From NCBI GenBank assembly GCA_002386405.1, contig DGIP01000062.1:1-20564 (forward strand): a stretch of DNA of 20,564 bases, read 5' to 3'. Within the stretch, counting starts at the first letter, position 1. Each line of letters begins with the position of its first letter. The position numbers were made by a program, and so were the translations under genes. Of this stretch, positions 6,948 to 14,837 are shown piece after piece. The notes below the pieces were generated by a model. That model was not told the DNA's origin and searched no databases. It was given only the letters and a program-made list of their open reading frames with translations. Source of the DNA: Stenotrophomonas maltophilia. GTDB taxonomy: Bacteria > Pseudomonadota > Gammaproteobacteria > Xanthomonadales > Xanthomonadaceae.

Positions 6948-9127
6948 AGCCCGAAGGTGACCGACAGCCGCGCCTGGCGCGGTGCACCGGCGAACAGGTA
7001 GTAGTCGCCGTAGCTGCTGCCGGTATCACGCCAGTAGAAGCGGTCGAACACGTTGTCCACCGACAGCGTCCAGGTCACCGGGTGCTCGCGCAGCGCGTGC
7101 TGGAAGCGCAGGCCGGCATCGAACACAGAATACGAGGGCGCCTTGACGCTGCCATCCACCGTCGCCGCATTGGACGAGGCATAGCGCCAGCCACCGCTCA
7201 CCGCCAGGCCGGACACGAACGGCAGGGCATAGTCCACGTGCACGGCCGCACGCACCTTGGGCACGTTGACCAGCTGCTGGCCGTCGTAGAACGCGGTGCC
7301 GGCATCGCGCGCGCGTGCCTGCAGCACGCTGGCGCTGGCGGTCAGCCCCAGCCGTTCGGTGACCTGGCCATTGGCGGTCAGCTCCAGCCCGGTGTGGGCC
7401 TGGGTGCCTTCCTGCACGAAGGTGAAGCCGGCATCGCTGGCATCGGGCTTGGCGTACTGGAACGGCTGGGTGGTGCGGAACACTGCCGCGCCCAGCATCA
7501 GGCCGTCGGTGGCGGCGTACTTGACGCCCAGCTCGCGCTGGCGCGACTGCATGGCCGGCAGGAAGGTGCTGCCGTTGGAGGTCCAGAACGGCGCTTCCTG
7601 GCCCAGCGACAGGCCTTCCACGTAACTGGCGTACACGTTCAGCTGCTCCGTGGCCTGCCACACCAGCGCGGTCTGCGGCAGGAACTGCGACAGGCGGCTG
7701 TGCCGTTCCGGGGTACCGCGCTTGTCGTACGCGCGCTCATCCAGGCGCACGTAGCGGCCGCCGGCCAGCCACTGCCAGTCATCGCCGACGTGCATGCGGT
7801 CCAGCGCGAACACCGCGCGCTGCCAGCTGTCCAGGCGCCGCGCGGAAGGGCCCGGCTGCAGCGGCGAGGGATCGAACACCGGCACCTGCGCGTCGCCGAT
7901 GTTGGCCGTGCCCACGTTCTCGTTGACGTTCTGGCGCTTGTCCACGGTGCGGTGGAACGCGCTCAGCCCCACCGACAGTTCGTGTTCCACCGCGCCGGTG
8001 GTGAAGCGGCCGCGCAGTTCGCCGCGTGCCTCGTCATTGCGGCGCACGTCGTCGGGGCTGCGGTAATCGTAGATGTCGTAGTCGCCGTTGGGCGCGAAGT
8101 AGTTGCCCGGCACGCTGCCATCGGCGCAGCCAGCAGCGTAGTAGCAGCCGTACGCAAAGGCGACGTTGTCCTGGATCACCGAGCGGCTGTGGCCCACCGA
8201 CACCCGCGACTGCCAGGCAGGGCTGAAGTCGTAGGTGTGCAGCGCGGTGAGGTTGGTGCTGTCGATCCCCACCGGCTGCTGCCATGGCTGGTAGCCCAGC
8301 ATGCGGCTGCGGTCCACGCCGCGCGGCAGTTCGCTGCCTCCCAGCAGCTGGTAACCGGACGCCGAGCGCTGCGCGCTGGTCTGGTAGTTGGCATCCACTT
8401 CCAGCTTGCCGTGTTCGCCGATCAGCCAGTCGGCGGCCAGCGAATAGAAATTGCGGCGACCGTCGGCATGCTCGATGTAGGACGACGTGTCATCCCAGGC
8501 GGCGTTGAAGCGCAGCCCGAAGCGCGGGGTCAGCCAGCCGCCCAGGTCCACCGCCGCATAGCGCGAGCCTTCCGAATCGGTGGCCAGGGTGACGTTGCGC
8601 ACATCCGCGGGACGCTTGCCGACGTAGTTGATGATCCCGCCCGGCGCCATCACGCCAGCGGCCAGGCCGGCCTCACCCTTGAGGATTTCCACCTGCTGCA
8701 CGTTCTCCAGCGCCAGCCGCTGTTCGCCGGCGATGGACAGCCCGTTGAAGCGGTAACCGGTGGCCGGGTCCAGCGCGAAGCCGCGGATGGCGATGTTCTG
8801 GTAGTAGCCCACCGGTGCGTAGCTGTCGCCCAGCGAGGCGTCGTGCCGGGCCAGCTCGGACAGGGTGCGCACCTGCAGGCGGTCCAGGAAGGCGCTGTCG
8901 AGCACGTTGACCGAGGCCGGGGTGTTCTTCCAGTCGGCGCTGCCGAAGCTGCTCGACGGTGCCAGCGGCGCGGCGGGCTTGCGCGCCTGCACGCGGATGC
9001 CGGCCAGGTCGGTGGGCGAACGCTCGCCTGCGGCGGTGTCGGCGTCACTGGCGTACAGCGGCAGGGCGGCGCAGAGGGCGGCGGTCAACAGCGTGAGGCG
9101 GTAGCAGCGGTTCATTCGATTCGTCAT
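6944..9127 (-). CDS. TonB-dependent receptor under TPP riboswitch, probable thiamine receptor
   Basis: This 727-aa outer-membrane receptor has a Sec signal peptide (residues 1 to about 26, ending LYA), a TonB-box-like segment LAGIRVQA at about 41-48, a plug domain (IAIRGF, VEILKGEAGLAAG, APGGIINYV) and a long barrel ending in RLSVTFGL. By sequence it resembles siderophore receptors, and homology searches would probably call it that. The TPP riboswitch 68 nt upstream on the same strand indicates instead that it is repressed by thiamine pyrophosphate and imports thiamine or a derivative; riboswitch-controlled receptors of this kind (Omr1) have been described by comparative genomics. The ATG at 9127 was chosen, but an in-frame ATG at 9115 gives a more typical signal peptide; neither has a clear Shine-Dalgarno. 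Its stop overlaps the next gene's GTG start. Confidence 0.9.
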   Translation of the reverse strand: MTNRMNRCYRLTLLTAALCAALPLYASDADTAAGERSPTDLAGIRVQARKPAAPLAPSSSFGSADWKNTPASVNVLDSAFLDRLQVRTLSELARHDASLGDSYAPVGYYQNIAIRGFALDPATGYRFNGLSIAGEQRLALENVQQVEILKGEAGLAAGVMAPGGIINYVGKRPADVRNVTLATDSEGSRYAAVDLGGWLTPRFGLRFNAAWDDTSSYIEHADGRRNFYSLAADWLIGEHGKLEVDANYQTSAQRSASGYQLLGGSELPRGVDRSRMLGYQPWQQPVGIDSTNLTALHTYDFSPAWQSRVSVGHSRSVIQDNVAFAYGCYYAAGCADGSVPGNYFAPNGDYDIYDYRSPDDVRRNDEARGELRGRFTTGAVEHELSVGLSAFHRTVDKRQNVNENVGTANIGDAQVPVFDPSPLQPGPSARRLDSWQRAVFALDRMHVGDDWQWLAGGRYVRLDERAYDKRGTPERHSRLSQFLPQTALVWQATEQLNVYASYVEGLSLGQEAPFWTSNGSTFLPAMQSRQRELGVKYAATDGLMLGAAVFRTTQPFQYAKPDASDAGFTFVQEGTQAHTGLELTANGQVTERLGLTASASVLQARARDAGTAFYDGQQLVNVPKVRAAVHVDYALPFVSGLAVSGGWRYASSNAATVDGSVKAPSYSVFDAGLRFQHALREHPVTWTLSVDNVFDRFYWRDTGSSYGDYYLFAGAPRQARLSVTFGL

Positions 9128-9158
9128 CAGCCAGAGGAGACGAAGCGACGGCGCGCAG

Positions 9159-9186
9159 GCGCACCGGCCCGCAATGGGGGGTGCGC
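9159..9186 (-). promoter_or_regulatory. Hairpin between TPP aptamer and receptor start, candidate expression platform
   Basis: GCGCACC and GGTGCGC pair across a 14-nt loop in which CCC and GGG can pair further. It lies between the aptamer's P1 stem and the receptor start codon, where a riboswitch expression platform should be. There is no run of T after it, so it is not a standard intrinsic terminator. It could act through Rho or by affecting ribosome access. Confidence 0.35.
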
Positions 9187-9194
9187 TCGCTGCT

Positions 9195-9273
9195 CAAGCT
9201 CCCTACGCCGGTGCAAACCGGATCAGGTTCCAAGGGACTCTCTCAGCCTGGCAACGCCAGGCACCCCCGCTTC
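9195..9273 (-). promoter_or_regulatory. TPP (thiamine pyrophosphate) riboswitch, THI element
   Basis: Read on the - strand, the aptamer has every conserved block in order: GGGGTGCC, a P3-type stem GCCTGGC-GTT-GCCAGGC, CTGAGA (plus-strand 9241-9246), CCTTGGAACCTGATCCGG (9218-9235) and CACCGGCGTAGGGA (9200-9213). The P1 stem is closed by AAGC (9272-9269) with GCTT (9199-9196). The P3 arm is compact, with only a 3-nt loop. The element should bind TPP and turn down the receptor-pnuT unit downstream when thiamine is plentiful. Confidence 0.96.
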
Positions 9274-9280
9274 AGTGGCC

Positions 9281-9309
9281 ATTTTCACACCAATCGGCCG
9301 CCGTGGCGA
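9281..9309 (-). promoter_or_regulatory. Predicted sigma70-type promoter for the riboswitch transcript
   Basis: On the - strand, TCGCCA (9309-9304) is followed after exactly 17 bp by GAAAAT (9286-9281), which is preceded by TGT, giving an extended -10 (TGTGAAAAT). Each hexamer matches 4/6. The predicted start near 9274 falls just before the riboswitch P1 stem, which is where it should be. It lies between the kinase stop codon and the aptamer. Confidence 0.5.
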
Positions 9310-9319
9310 CCCCGGCGGC

Positions 9320-10456
9320 TCAGGCAGCGGCGTGCAGCGCGTCCAGCAGGGTCCGGCCGGGGCGGCTGGCGAACCAGTCGGCATGGCCCAGCAGGAACGT
9401 GTGGTAGGCCACGTCGGCGTTCGCCGGGGAGCCGGTAACCCCTTGGAAGTACTCCACTTCCGAGAGGGCGAAGTCCAGGTGCACCACCGGCAGCAGGTCG
9501 GCCAGCAGGTGTACCTGGGCGGCCGCCAGCGGGCGTACCTGGCGGTAGCCGGCCAGCAGCGCCAGCGCGATATCGGCATGCGCCACCGGGCCCTCGCCGC
9601 CGGCATCCAGCCAGGCGATGGCATTGCGCTCGATCGCGGTGGCCAGGTCGAACAGGGCGCTGGTCGGCGAAGCCAGCCCGAAATCGAAGACGGTGCCGAT
9701 CGTCGCCGTGGGGCCGTGGCCGTGCCAGAGCAGGTTCGAGACATGCCAGTCGTTGTGCCCCCACAGCACCGGCTCGGCGGCCAGCCGCTCGACCACGGCC
9801 GCGTGCCAGGGCAGCACCGCGCGCTGCAGGTCGTGTTCCCAGTGTTGTCGCGACAGGTAGCCGGCCAGCGCGGGGCGGTCGGGAAGCTCGCGCTTCAGCA
9901 GCGCCACCGGATCGTGCGCGCGGATCAGGTCGTCGCGCGCCACCAGCAGGTGGGTGCTGCGCTGGGGCGCGTGGTAGCTGGCAGCCGCAGCGTGCAGGCG
10001 GGCCAGCATCGCGCCGGCCGTGCGCGCCTGGGCGACATCGTCCAACGGTGTCCATGACGGGCTGTCGCGGTACAGATCGTGGCCATCGCCTTCGGCGTGC
10101 AGTTCCCAGGTCCAGTCGCCGTGCGCGATCGCGGTGGCGCCGTCGTGCGCGTGCAGCACCTGCACGACCGGCAGGCCGGCCGCGGCCAGTTGCGCGATGA
10201 AGCGATGCTCTTCGGTCAGCACCTCGGCCGTGCGCACACTCACGTGGTGGCGTTTGACGAAGCAGCGCCGCGAACCGCACGCCACCAGGGCTGCAGCGGA
10301 GAAGGGGCGCGGGCTGTGCCACAGCACGCGGCACTCCCCGTCCAGTGCAGGGTAGTGGCCGCGCAACCACGCCAGTTCGGTGCCGCTGATCGCCGGCCAG
10401 TCTGCAACGACGGCGTCGTTGTCCAGGCCCTGCACGCGGTGATCGGTGTTCATCAT
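9320..10456 (-). CDS. APH/choline-kinase-fold phosphotransferase, substrate unknown
   Basis: This 378-aa cytoplasmic kinase belongs to the aminoglycoside phosphotransferase/choline kinase superfamily, which phosphorylates hydroxyls of small molecules with ATP. The catalytic loop is WGHNDWHVSNLLW, with the likely catalytic base D236 and metal ligand N241. The DFG-like metal site is FDFG, with D258. A Lys in the N-lobe motif RCFVKRHH is the probable ATP contact. A longer frame runs to 10546 but would overlap the response-regulator gene by 44 bp, so the ATG at 10456 (or 10453) was chosen, leaving a 46-bp gap. It sits directly upstream of the TPP riboswitch on the same strand but is not under its control. 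The E. coli thiamine kinase ThiK is of the same superfamily, so a thiamine-kinase role is conceivable; antibiotic resistance is not indicated by anything here. Confidence 0.88.
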   Translation of the reverse strand: MMNTDHRVQGLDNDAVVADWPAISGTELAWLRGHYPALDGECRVLWHSPRPFSAAALVACGSRRCFVKRHHVSVRTAEVLTEEHRFIAQLAAAGLPVVQVLHAHDGATAIAHGDWTWELHAEGDGHDLYRDSPSWTPLDDVAQARTAGAMLARLHAAAASYHAPQRSTHLLVARDDLIRAHDPVALLKRELPDRPALAGYLSRQHWEHDLQRAVLPWHAAVVERLAAEPVLWGHNDWHVSNLLWHGHGPTATIGTVFDFGLASPTSALFDLATAIERNAIAWLDAGGEGPVAHADIALALLAGYRQVRPLAAAQVHLLADLLPVVHLDFALSEVEYFQGVTGSPANADVAYHTFLLGHADWFASRPGRTLLDALHAAA

Positions 10457-10502
10457 GGAAACGTATTTCTTCAGCGGCAGGCCGATGGCCTGTGGGGCAG
10501 GT

Positions 10503-11141
10503 TCAAAGCGGGCTGTCGCGCAGCCAGTCGAACAACTGTGCATCATTCTTCAGGCCGAGCTTGAGCATGGCATCGCCCTTCTGCCGGCTGATGGTGCTCA
10601 CGCTCTTGTGCAGCTTCGCGGCGATTTCCTTGACGATCAGGCCACTGGCGAGCAGCCGCAGCACTTCCACTTCGCGCGGCGACAACGCGCGTGTGCGTTC
10701 ATCGCCCAGGCTCTGCGTGCCGATGCGGTCGATGAGGTTCTTCAGCGTGCGGCTCACGTACGGCTGGCCACGGTGCACGGTCTGGATCGCCACCGGCAGT
10801 TCCTCCATCGACGAGGTCTTGTCGACCAGTCCCAGTACCCCGGTCCCCACCACCATGCGCAGGATCGCCAGGTTGTTGGAGACGCTCAGCATGAGTACCG
10901 GCAGGTCCGGATAGTGACGGCGGACCTGCCCGATCATGGCAAAACCGTCAGGCTGCGCGCCGCCGGGCATGGAGTAATCGGTCACCAGGACATCGCACGG
11001 GTTGGCCTTCAATGCGGCCAGAAGCTCGTCCACGCTGCTGGCTTCGGCCACCACATGGCCCACGCCGCTGGTTTCGATCACGGATCGGGTGCCGATGCGG
11101 ACCACCGGGTGGTCGTCGGCGATGATTATGCGCAAGCTCAT
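10503..11141 (-). CDS. LuxR/NarL-type response regulator, partner of the divergent hybrid kinase
   Basis: This 212-aa two-component regulator has an N-terminal receiver with the acidic pair D9-D10, phospho-acceptor D55 in LVTDYSMP, a switch Ser at S86 and the conserved Lys at K108. A C-terminal LuxR-type HTH spans about residues 148-205 (LSPREVEVLRLLASG, then IVKEIAAKLHKSVSTIS). Length and layout match EvgA, BvgA and RcsB. The stretch STISRQK in the recognition helix resembles RcsB/EvgA-like proteins. It is divergent from the large hybrid kinase with 78 bp between starts, the expected cognate pair. No Shine-Dalgarno precedes the ATG, and a TACTAT hexamer ends 3 nt upstream of it. Its target genes are not visible. 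The phosphotransferase gene follows 46 bp downstream on the same strand and may be co-transcribed. Confidence 0.93.
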   Translation of the reverse strand: MSLRIIIADDHPVVRIGTRSVIETSGVGHVVAEASSVDELLAALKANPCDVLVTDYSMPGGAQPDGFAMIGQVRRHYPDLPVLMLSVSNNLAILRMVVGTGVLGLVDKTSSMEELPVAIQTVHRGQPYVSRTLKNLIDRIGTQSLGDERTRALSPREVEVLRLLASGLIVKEIAAKLHKSVSTISRQKGDAMLKLGLKNDAQLFDWLRDSPL

Positions 11142-11219
11142 GGAATAGTATGGCCGGTAAGGCAGCGGCCCCTCGGGGCACGTCGCGGTGGGCGGATCAC
11201 TCCTGGGAGAACTGACAGC

Positions 11220-14200
11220 ATGCGTACCTCGGTTGTCCGCTGGCTGGTCGTGCTGGGCCTGGTGATCGCGCTGGGCGCCACCGCCATCGCGGCTCCGGCG
11301 CCTGCACCGTCGCTCTCACCGCGCCAGGCTGAATGGATCGACCGGAACCCTACCATCTTACTGGGGCTGTACGACAGCGGCTGGCCACCATTCGAATTCA
11401 TGCAGAACGGCCGCCCCGATGGACTCGGCCATGACTACCTGATGTTATTGACCCGGCAGCTCGGCGTGCGTGTGAAGGTGCGGGTGTATCGCGATTGGGC
11501 AGACGTGCTGGATGCGGCATGCCGGGGCGAGGTCGACGTGGTGATGAACATCACCCTCACCCCGGACCGCACCCGCTGCATGGTCTACACCGGCTCCTAC
11601 GCCGATGCACCGCTGGCCCTGGTGGGCCGGGTAGGCGATACCCGCACCTCGAGCGACCCGGACCTGGCCGGTCTGCGCGTGGTCACCGAGCAGGAATTCC
11701 TCACCAGCAACCAGGTGCGGGCACGTTTCCCGGCGGCGCGCCAGGTCACCGCACCCAACACCCGTGCGGCGCTGGCGATGGTGGCCCAGGGCAAGGCCGA
11801 TGTGTACATCGGCAATGCGCACGTCGCCAGCACCCTCATCCGCCAACAGGGCATTGACGGTATCGCCCTGCTGCGGCCCAGCGACCTGCCGCCCGAACGC
11901 CTCCACTTCGGCGTTCCCAATGCCCGCCAGCCGCTGGCCGAAGCGCTCGACAGCGCGCTGTCCACCGTGACCGCCGCGCAGCGCGAGGCGCTGTACAAGC
12001 GCTGGCTGCCGCCGCTGCAGTGGTCGGCGCAGTCGCGGCTGATCCTGGGCGAGGCCGAACGCCGCATCCTGGCCACCCCGTTGCGCATGGGCTATGCGCC
12101 GAACGGGTCGCCCCTGTCGTTCATCGATGCGGCCGGCGAACCCAGCGGCGTGGCCGGTGACTACCTGCGCCAGCTGCGCATGGTCGGCGCGCAGTTGAAC
12201 CGCGTGCCGGCGCACGACTGGTTCGAAGTCCGCGAGCAGATGCGCCGCGGCGATGTCGATGTGGTGATGGGCATGCCCAACGACGCCCACTACCTGGGCG
12301 ATGACTGGGTCTTCAGCCAGCCCTTCATCAGCGTGCCCAACGTGATCGTCACCCCGAACAACAGCCGTTCGGTGCTGGGCCTGGGCGACCTGGACGGGCG
12401 CAGCATCCTGCTCTCCGACCCCGAGCGACTGCGCGGCTACATCCTCCAGTACGCTCCCAAGGCGCGCATCGTGCCGGCGCGCAGCGTGGAGCAGGCGCTG
12501 TCGCGACTGGCCAACGGCGACGCCGATGCCTACGTAGGAAACCTGGCCATGGTCGACCGCGTGGTGCGCGAGGTGTATCCGGCCAAGCTGCACGTGGCCG
12601 CGCCGGCGGGCTTCAGCGACCAGCTGTCGCTGGCGGTCAAACGCCAGTACGCGCCGTTGGCCACCACCTTCGACCGGGTGCTGGCCAACCTCACCCCGCG
12701 CGAGCACGCCGCCATCCGGGGCGACTGGCTGCTGGCCGAATACCGCACCGGGCTGGACTGGCGTTCGGTTGCGCGCTGGGCGGTGCCGCTGTCGCTGGTA
12801 CTGCTCACCGGCATCATCGTGCACGGTTGGGGCTACTGGCGGCTGCGCCGCGAGGTGGGCATGCGGCGCCGGTTGGAACAGCGGCTGGTGGAAGTGACCG
12901 ACAACCTGCCGGCGATCGTCTACCAGGCCCGCCGTGACAGCGATGGCCGGGTCACGTTCCCGTACATCACCGGCGACCTGCAATCGATGTTCGGGGTCAG
13001 CACCGCCGAAGTCATCGCCGATGAAACGCGCCTGGTCGAGCAGATCGACCCGCGCGACCGCGAGGCGGTCAGCCGCGCGCTGAACGACGCCGCGCGCGAT
13101 TTCTCCGCGCTGGACATGGAATTCCGCACCAGCCCGCACGGCGTGGTGCGCTGGGTGCGCACCCGCGCATTGCCGTATGCCGCCGAACACGGCGTGGTGC
13201 TGTGGAGCGGTTACTGGGTGGACGTGACCGAAGCGCGCGCGCAGGCCGATGCCCTGGCCGCCGCCAAGTCCGACGCCGAACGCGCCACCGCAGCCAAATC
13301 CAACTTCCTGGCCACCATGAGCCACGAAATCCGCACGCCGATGAGTGGCGTGCTGGGCATGGTCGAAGCGCTGTCGCACACCGACCTGGATGGCGAGCAG
13401 CGGCGCATCATCGCGGTGATCGAGGATTCGGCGCAGATGCTGCGGCAGATCCTGGATGACATCCTCGACTACTCCCGCATCGAAGCCGGGGCGCTGCCGC
13501 TGGAGCCGCAGCCGGTGATGCTGCGCAGCCTGCTCGACAACGTGCAGCAGCTGCTGTCGCCACAGGCGTCCAACAAGAACCTGTCGCTCAGCCTGGAGGT
13601 CGACCCGGCGGTCGCCCATCAGCACCTGGTCGATGGCATGCGGCTGCGCCAGATTGTGTTCAACCTGCTCAGCAACGCCATCAAGTTCACCAACGAGGGC
13701 TCGGTGACCATCGCGTTGAGCGTGGAGCGCGACGATGAGATGGCGCAGGCGCTGCGGCTGACGGTGACCGACACCGGCATCGGCATTTCCCCCGAGCAGC
13801 GCGAGCGGCTGTTCAAACCGTTTGCCCAGGCCGACGTGGCGATCACCCGCCACTACGGCGGCACCGGGTTGGGGCTGAGCATCTGCCAGCGCCTGGTGGG
13901 GTTGATGCGCGGGCGGCTGGAGATGCACAGCGTGCCGGGCGAAGGCACGCGCGTGGATGTGCTGCTGAGCCTGCCGCTGGTGCCTGGCGAAGAAACCGTG
14001 CGCGACGAGCAGCGCCCCGGCGGTGATGTCGACCCGCTGCCGCCGGGCCAGGCGCGGCGCCGGGTGCTGGTGGTGGAAGACCATCCCACCAACCAGGCAT
14101 TGATGCGCTGGCGGCTGCAGCAGCTGGGCCTGCAGCATGAGCTGGCGGTGGATGGCGAAGCCGCGCTGGCGTTGCTGGCCTCCACGCACTTTGACCTGGT

Positions 14201-14804
14201 CATCACCGATTGCCGCATGCCGGTGATGGACGGCTACACCCTGACCCGGCACATCCGCGAGCGCGAACGTGGCAGCGGCCAGCGCATGCCGGTGCTGGCG
14301 CTCACCGCCAGCGCGCTGGCCGAAGACGTACAGCGCTGCCGCGAGGCCGGCATGGATGACCTGCTGGCCAAGCCGGTGGCGCTGGCCACGCTGCGCCAGG
14401 CGCTGCGCCGGTGGCTGCCCTCGGACGATGCGGATGACGCCGCGCGCGAAGCCACGCCGCCGGTGGAAACCGTGCCTGCGGCCGCGCCCACGCGGGCGGC
14501 GATCGTGCGCCGCTTCGGTTCCGAACACGTGGCCACGGTGCTGATCGACAGCATGCGCCAGGCCACCGCCGACGACCTGCAGCGCGGCTGGGAAGCGCGC
14601 GACATGGGCGACAGCAACACCGCGGTGGAGGTGCTGCATCGCATCGTGGGTGGGCTGGGCACGCTGGGCGCCGAAGCACTGGCCACCCAGGCGCGCGCGC
14701 TGATGCAGCGGATCCCGGAACAGGGTCTGGCGGCCAGCGCCGACGACATCCGCGCGTTCGAAGACGCGTTGCAGCAGTACCTGATCAGTCTGGATGAATC
14801 GTAG
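11220..14804 (+). CDS. BvgS/EvgS-like hybrid sensor histidine kinase
   Basis: This is a 1194-aa inner-membrane sensor. In order it has a signal peptide or N-terminal anchor (residues 1 to about 25); two periplasmic solute-binding (SBP_bac_3, Venus flytrap) domains at about 40-265 and 280-510; a transmembrane helix at about 520-540; a PAS domain at about 555-675; a HisKA domain with phospho-acceptor H702 in MSHEIRTP; an ATPase domain with FNLLSNAIKF, DTGIGI and GGTGLGLSI; a receiver with D997 in ITDCRMPVMDGY; and a C-terminal Hpt-like domain with H1140. This is the phosphorelay layout of BvgS and EvgS, with matching length. The periplasmic pair probably senses a small molecule or pH. The Hpt motif reads HRIVGG, where HxxKG is usual. 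The start is ATG 11220, with GGGAG 10 nt upstream. The stop TAG lies within a SMAG repeat. Confidence 0.94.
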   Translation: MRTSVVRWLVVLGLVIALGATAIAAPAPAPSLSPRQAEWIDRNPTILLGLYDSGWPPFEFMQNGRPDGLGHDYLMLLTRQLGVRVKVRVYRDWADVLDAACRGEVDVVMNITLTPDRTRCMVYTGSYADAPLALVGRVGDTRTSSDPDLAGLRVVTEQEFLTSNQVRARFPAARQVTAPNTRAALAMVAQGKADVYIGNAHVASTLIRQQGIDGIALLRPSDLPPERLHFGVPNARQPLAEALDSALSTVTAAQREALYKRWLPPLQWSAQSRLILGEAERRILATPLRMGYAPNGSPLSFIDAAGEPSGVAGDYLRQLRMVGAQLNRVPAHDWFEVREQMRRGDVDVVMGMPNDAHYLGDDWVFSQPFISVPNVIVTPNNSRSVLGLGDLDGRSILLSDPERLRGYILQYAPKARIVPARSVEQALSRLANGDADAYVGNLAMVDRVVREVYPAKLHVAAPAGFSDQLSLAVKRQYAPLATTFDRVLANLTPREHAAIRGDWLLAEYRTGLDWRSVARWAVPLSLVLLTGIIVHGWGYWRLRREVGMRRRLEQRLVEVTDNLPAIVYQARRDSDGRVTFPYITGDLQSMFGVSTAEVIADETRLVEQIDPRDREAVSRALNDAARDFSALDMEFRTSPHGVVRWVRTRALPYAAEHGVVLWSGYWVDVTEARAQADALAAAKSDAERATAAKSNFLATMSHEIRTPMSGVLGMVEALSHTDLDGEQRRIIAVIEDSAQMLRQILDDILDYSRIEAGALPLEPQPVMLRSLLDNVQQLLSPQASNKNLSLSLEVDPAVAHQHLVDGMRLRQIVFNLLSNAIKFTNEGSVTIALSVERDDEMAQALRLTVTDTGIGISPEQRERLFKPFAQADVAITRHYGGTGLGLSICQRLVGLMRGRLEMHSVPGEGTRVDVLLSLPLVPGEETVRDEQRPGGDVDPLPPGQARRRVLVVEDHPTNQALMRWRLQQLGLQHELAVDGEAALALLASTHFDLVITDCRMPVMDGYTLTRHIRERERGSGQRMPVLALTASALAEDVQRCREAGMDDLLAKPVALATLRQALRRWLPSDDADDAAREATPPVETVPAAAPTRAAIVRRFGSEHVATVLIDSMRQATADDLQRGWEARDMGDSNTAVEVLHRIVGGLGTLGAEALATQARALMQRIPEQGLAASADDIRAFEDALQQYLISLDES

Positions 14805-14823
14805 AGCCACGCCCTGCGTGGCT
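14801..14823. repeat. SMAG/REP palindrome, copy 1 (overlaps kinase stop codon)
   Basis: The tetranucleotide GTAG is followed by a perfect 8-bp stem, AGCCACGC, a CCT loop and GCGTGGCT. This is the form of the GTAG-headed palindromes (SMAG) described in S. maltophilia. It fills most of the 33 bp between the convergent kinase and ETF-QO genes, and TAG at 14802-14804 is the kinase stop codon. It may serve as a bidirectional 3'-end hairpin. It is identical to the copy at 16692-16714. Confidence 0.85.
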
Positions 14824-14837
14824 GCGCTTCGTCCCGC

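Noticed and set aside
6944..9127. Siderophore receptor
   Set aside because: Sequence resemblance suggests it, but the TPP riboswitch and coupled PnuC-family transporter point to thiamine, and no Fur-type site or iron gene is seen.
7082..10057. 991-codon + strand open frame over the thiamine receptor, riboswitch and kinase
   Set aside because: It crosses a structured riboswitch and two well-supported opposite-strand genes, and shows no recognisable protein features.
9320..10456. Aminoglycoside-resistance gene
   Set aside because: The fold is shared by many metabolic kinases; there is no resistance-gene context, mobile element or composition shift.
10457..10546. 30-codon extension of the APH-fold kinase to 10546
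   Set aside because: It overlaps the end of the response-regulator gene by 44 bp out of frame and adds no family-like sequence; two adjacent ATGs at 10456/10453 are better starts.
11445..14810. 1121-codon open frame antisense to the hybrid kinase
   Set aside because: It mirrors the sense gene and arises from high third-position GC. The product is rich in His, Arg and Ala with no domain, while the sense frame has complete kinase motifs.
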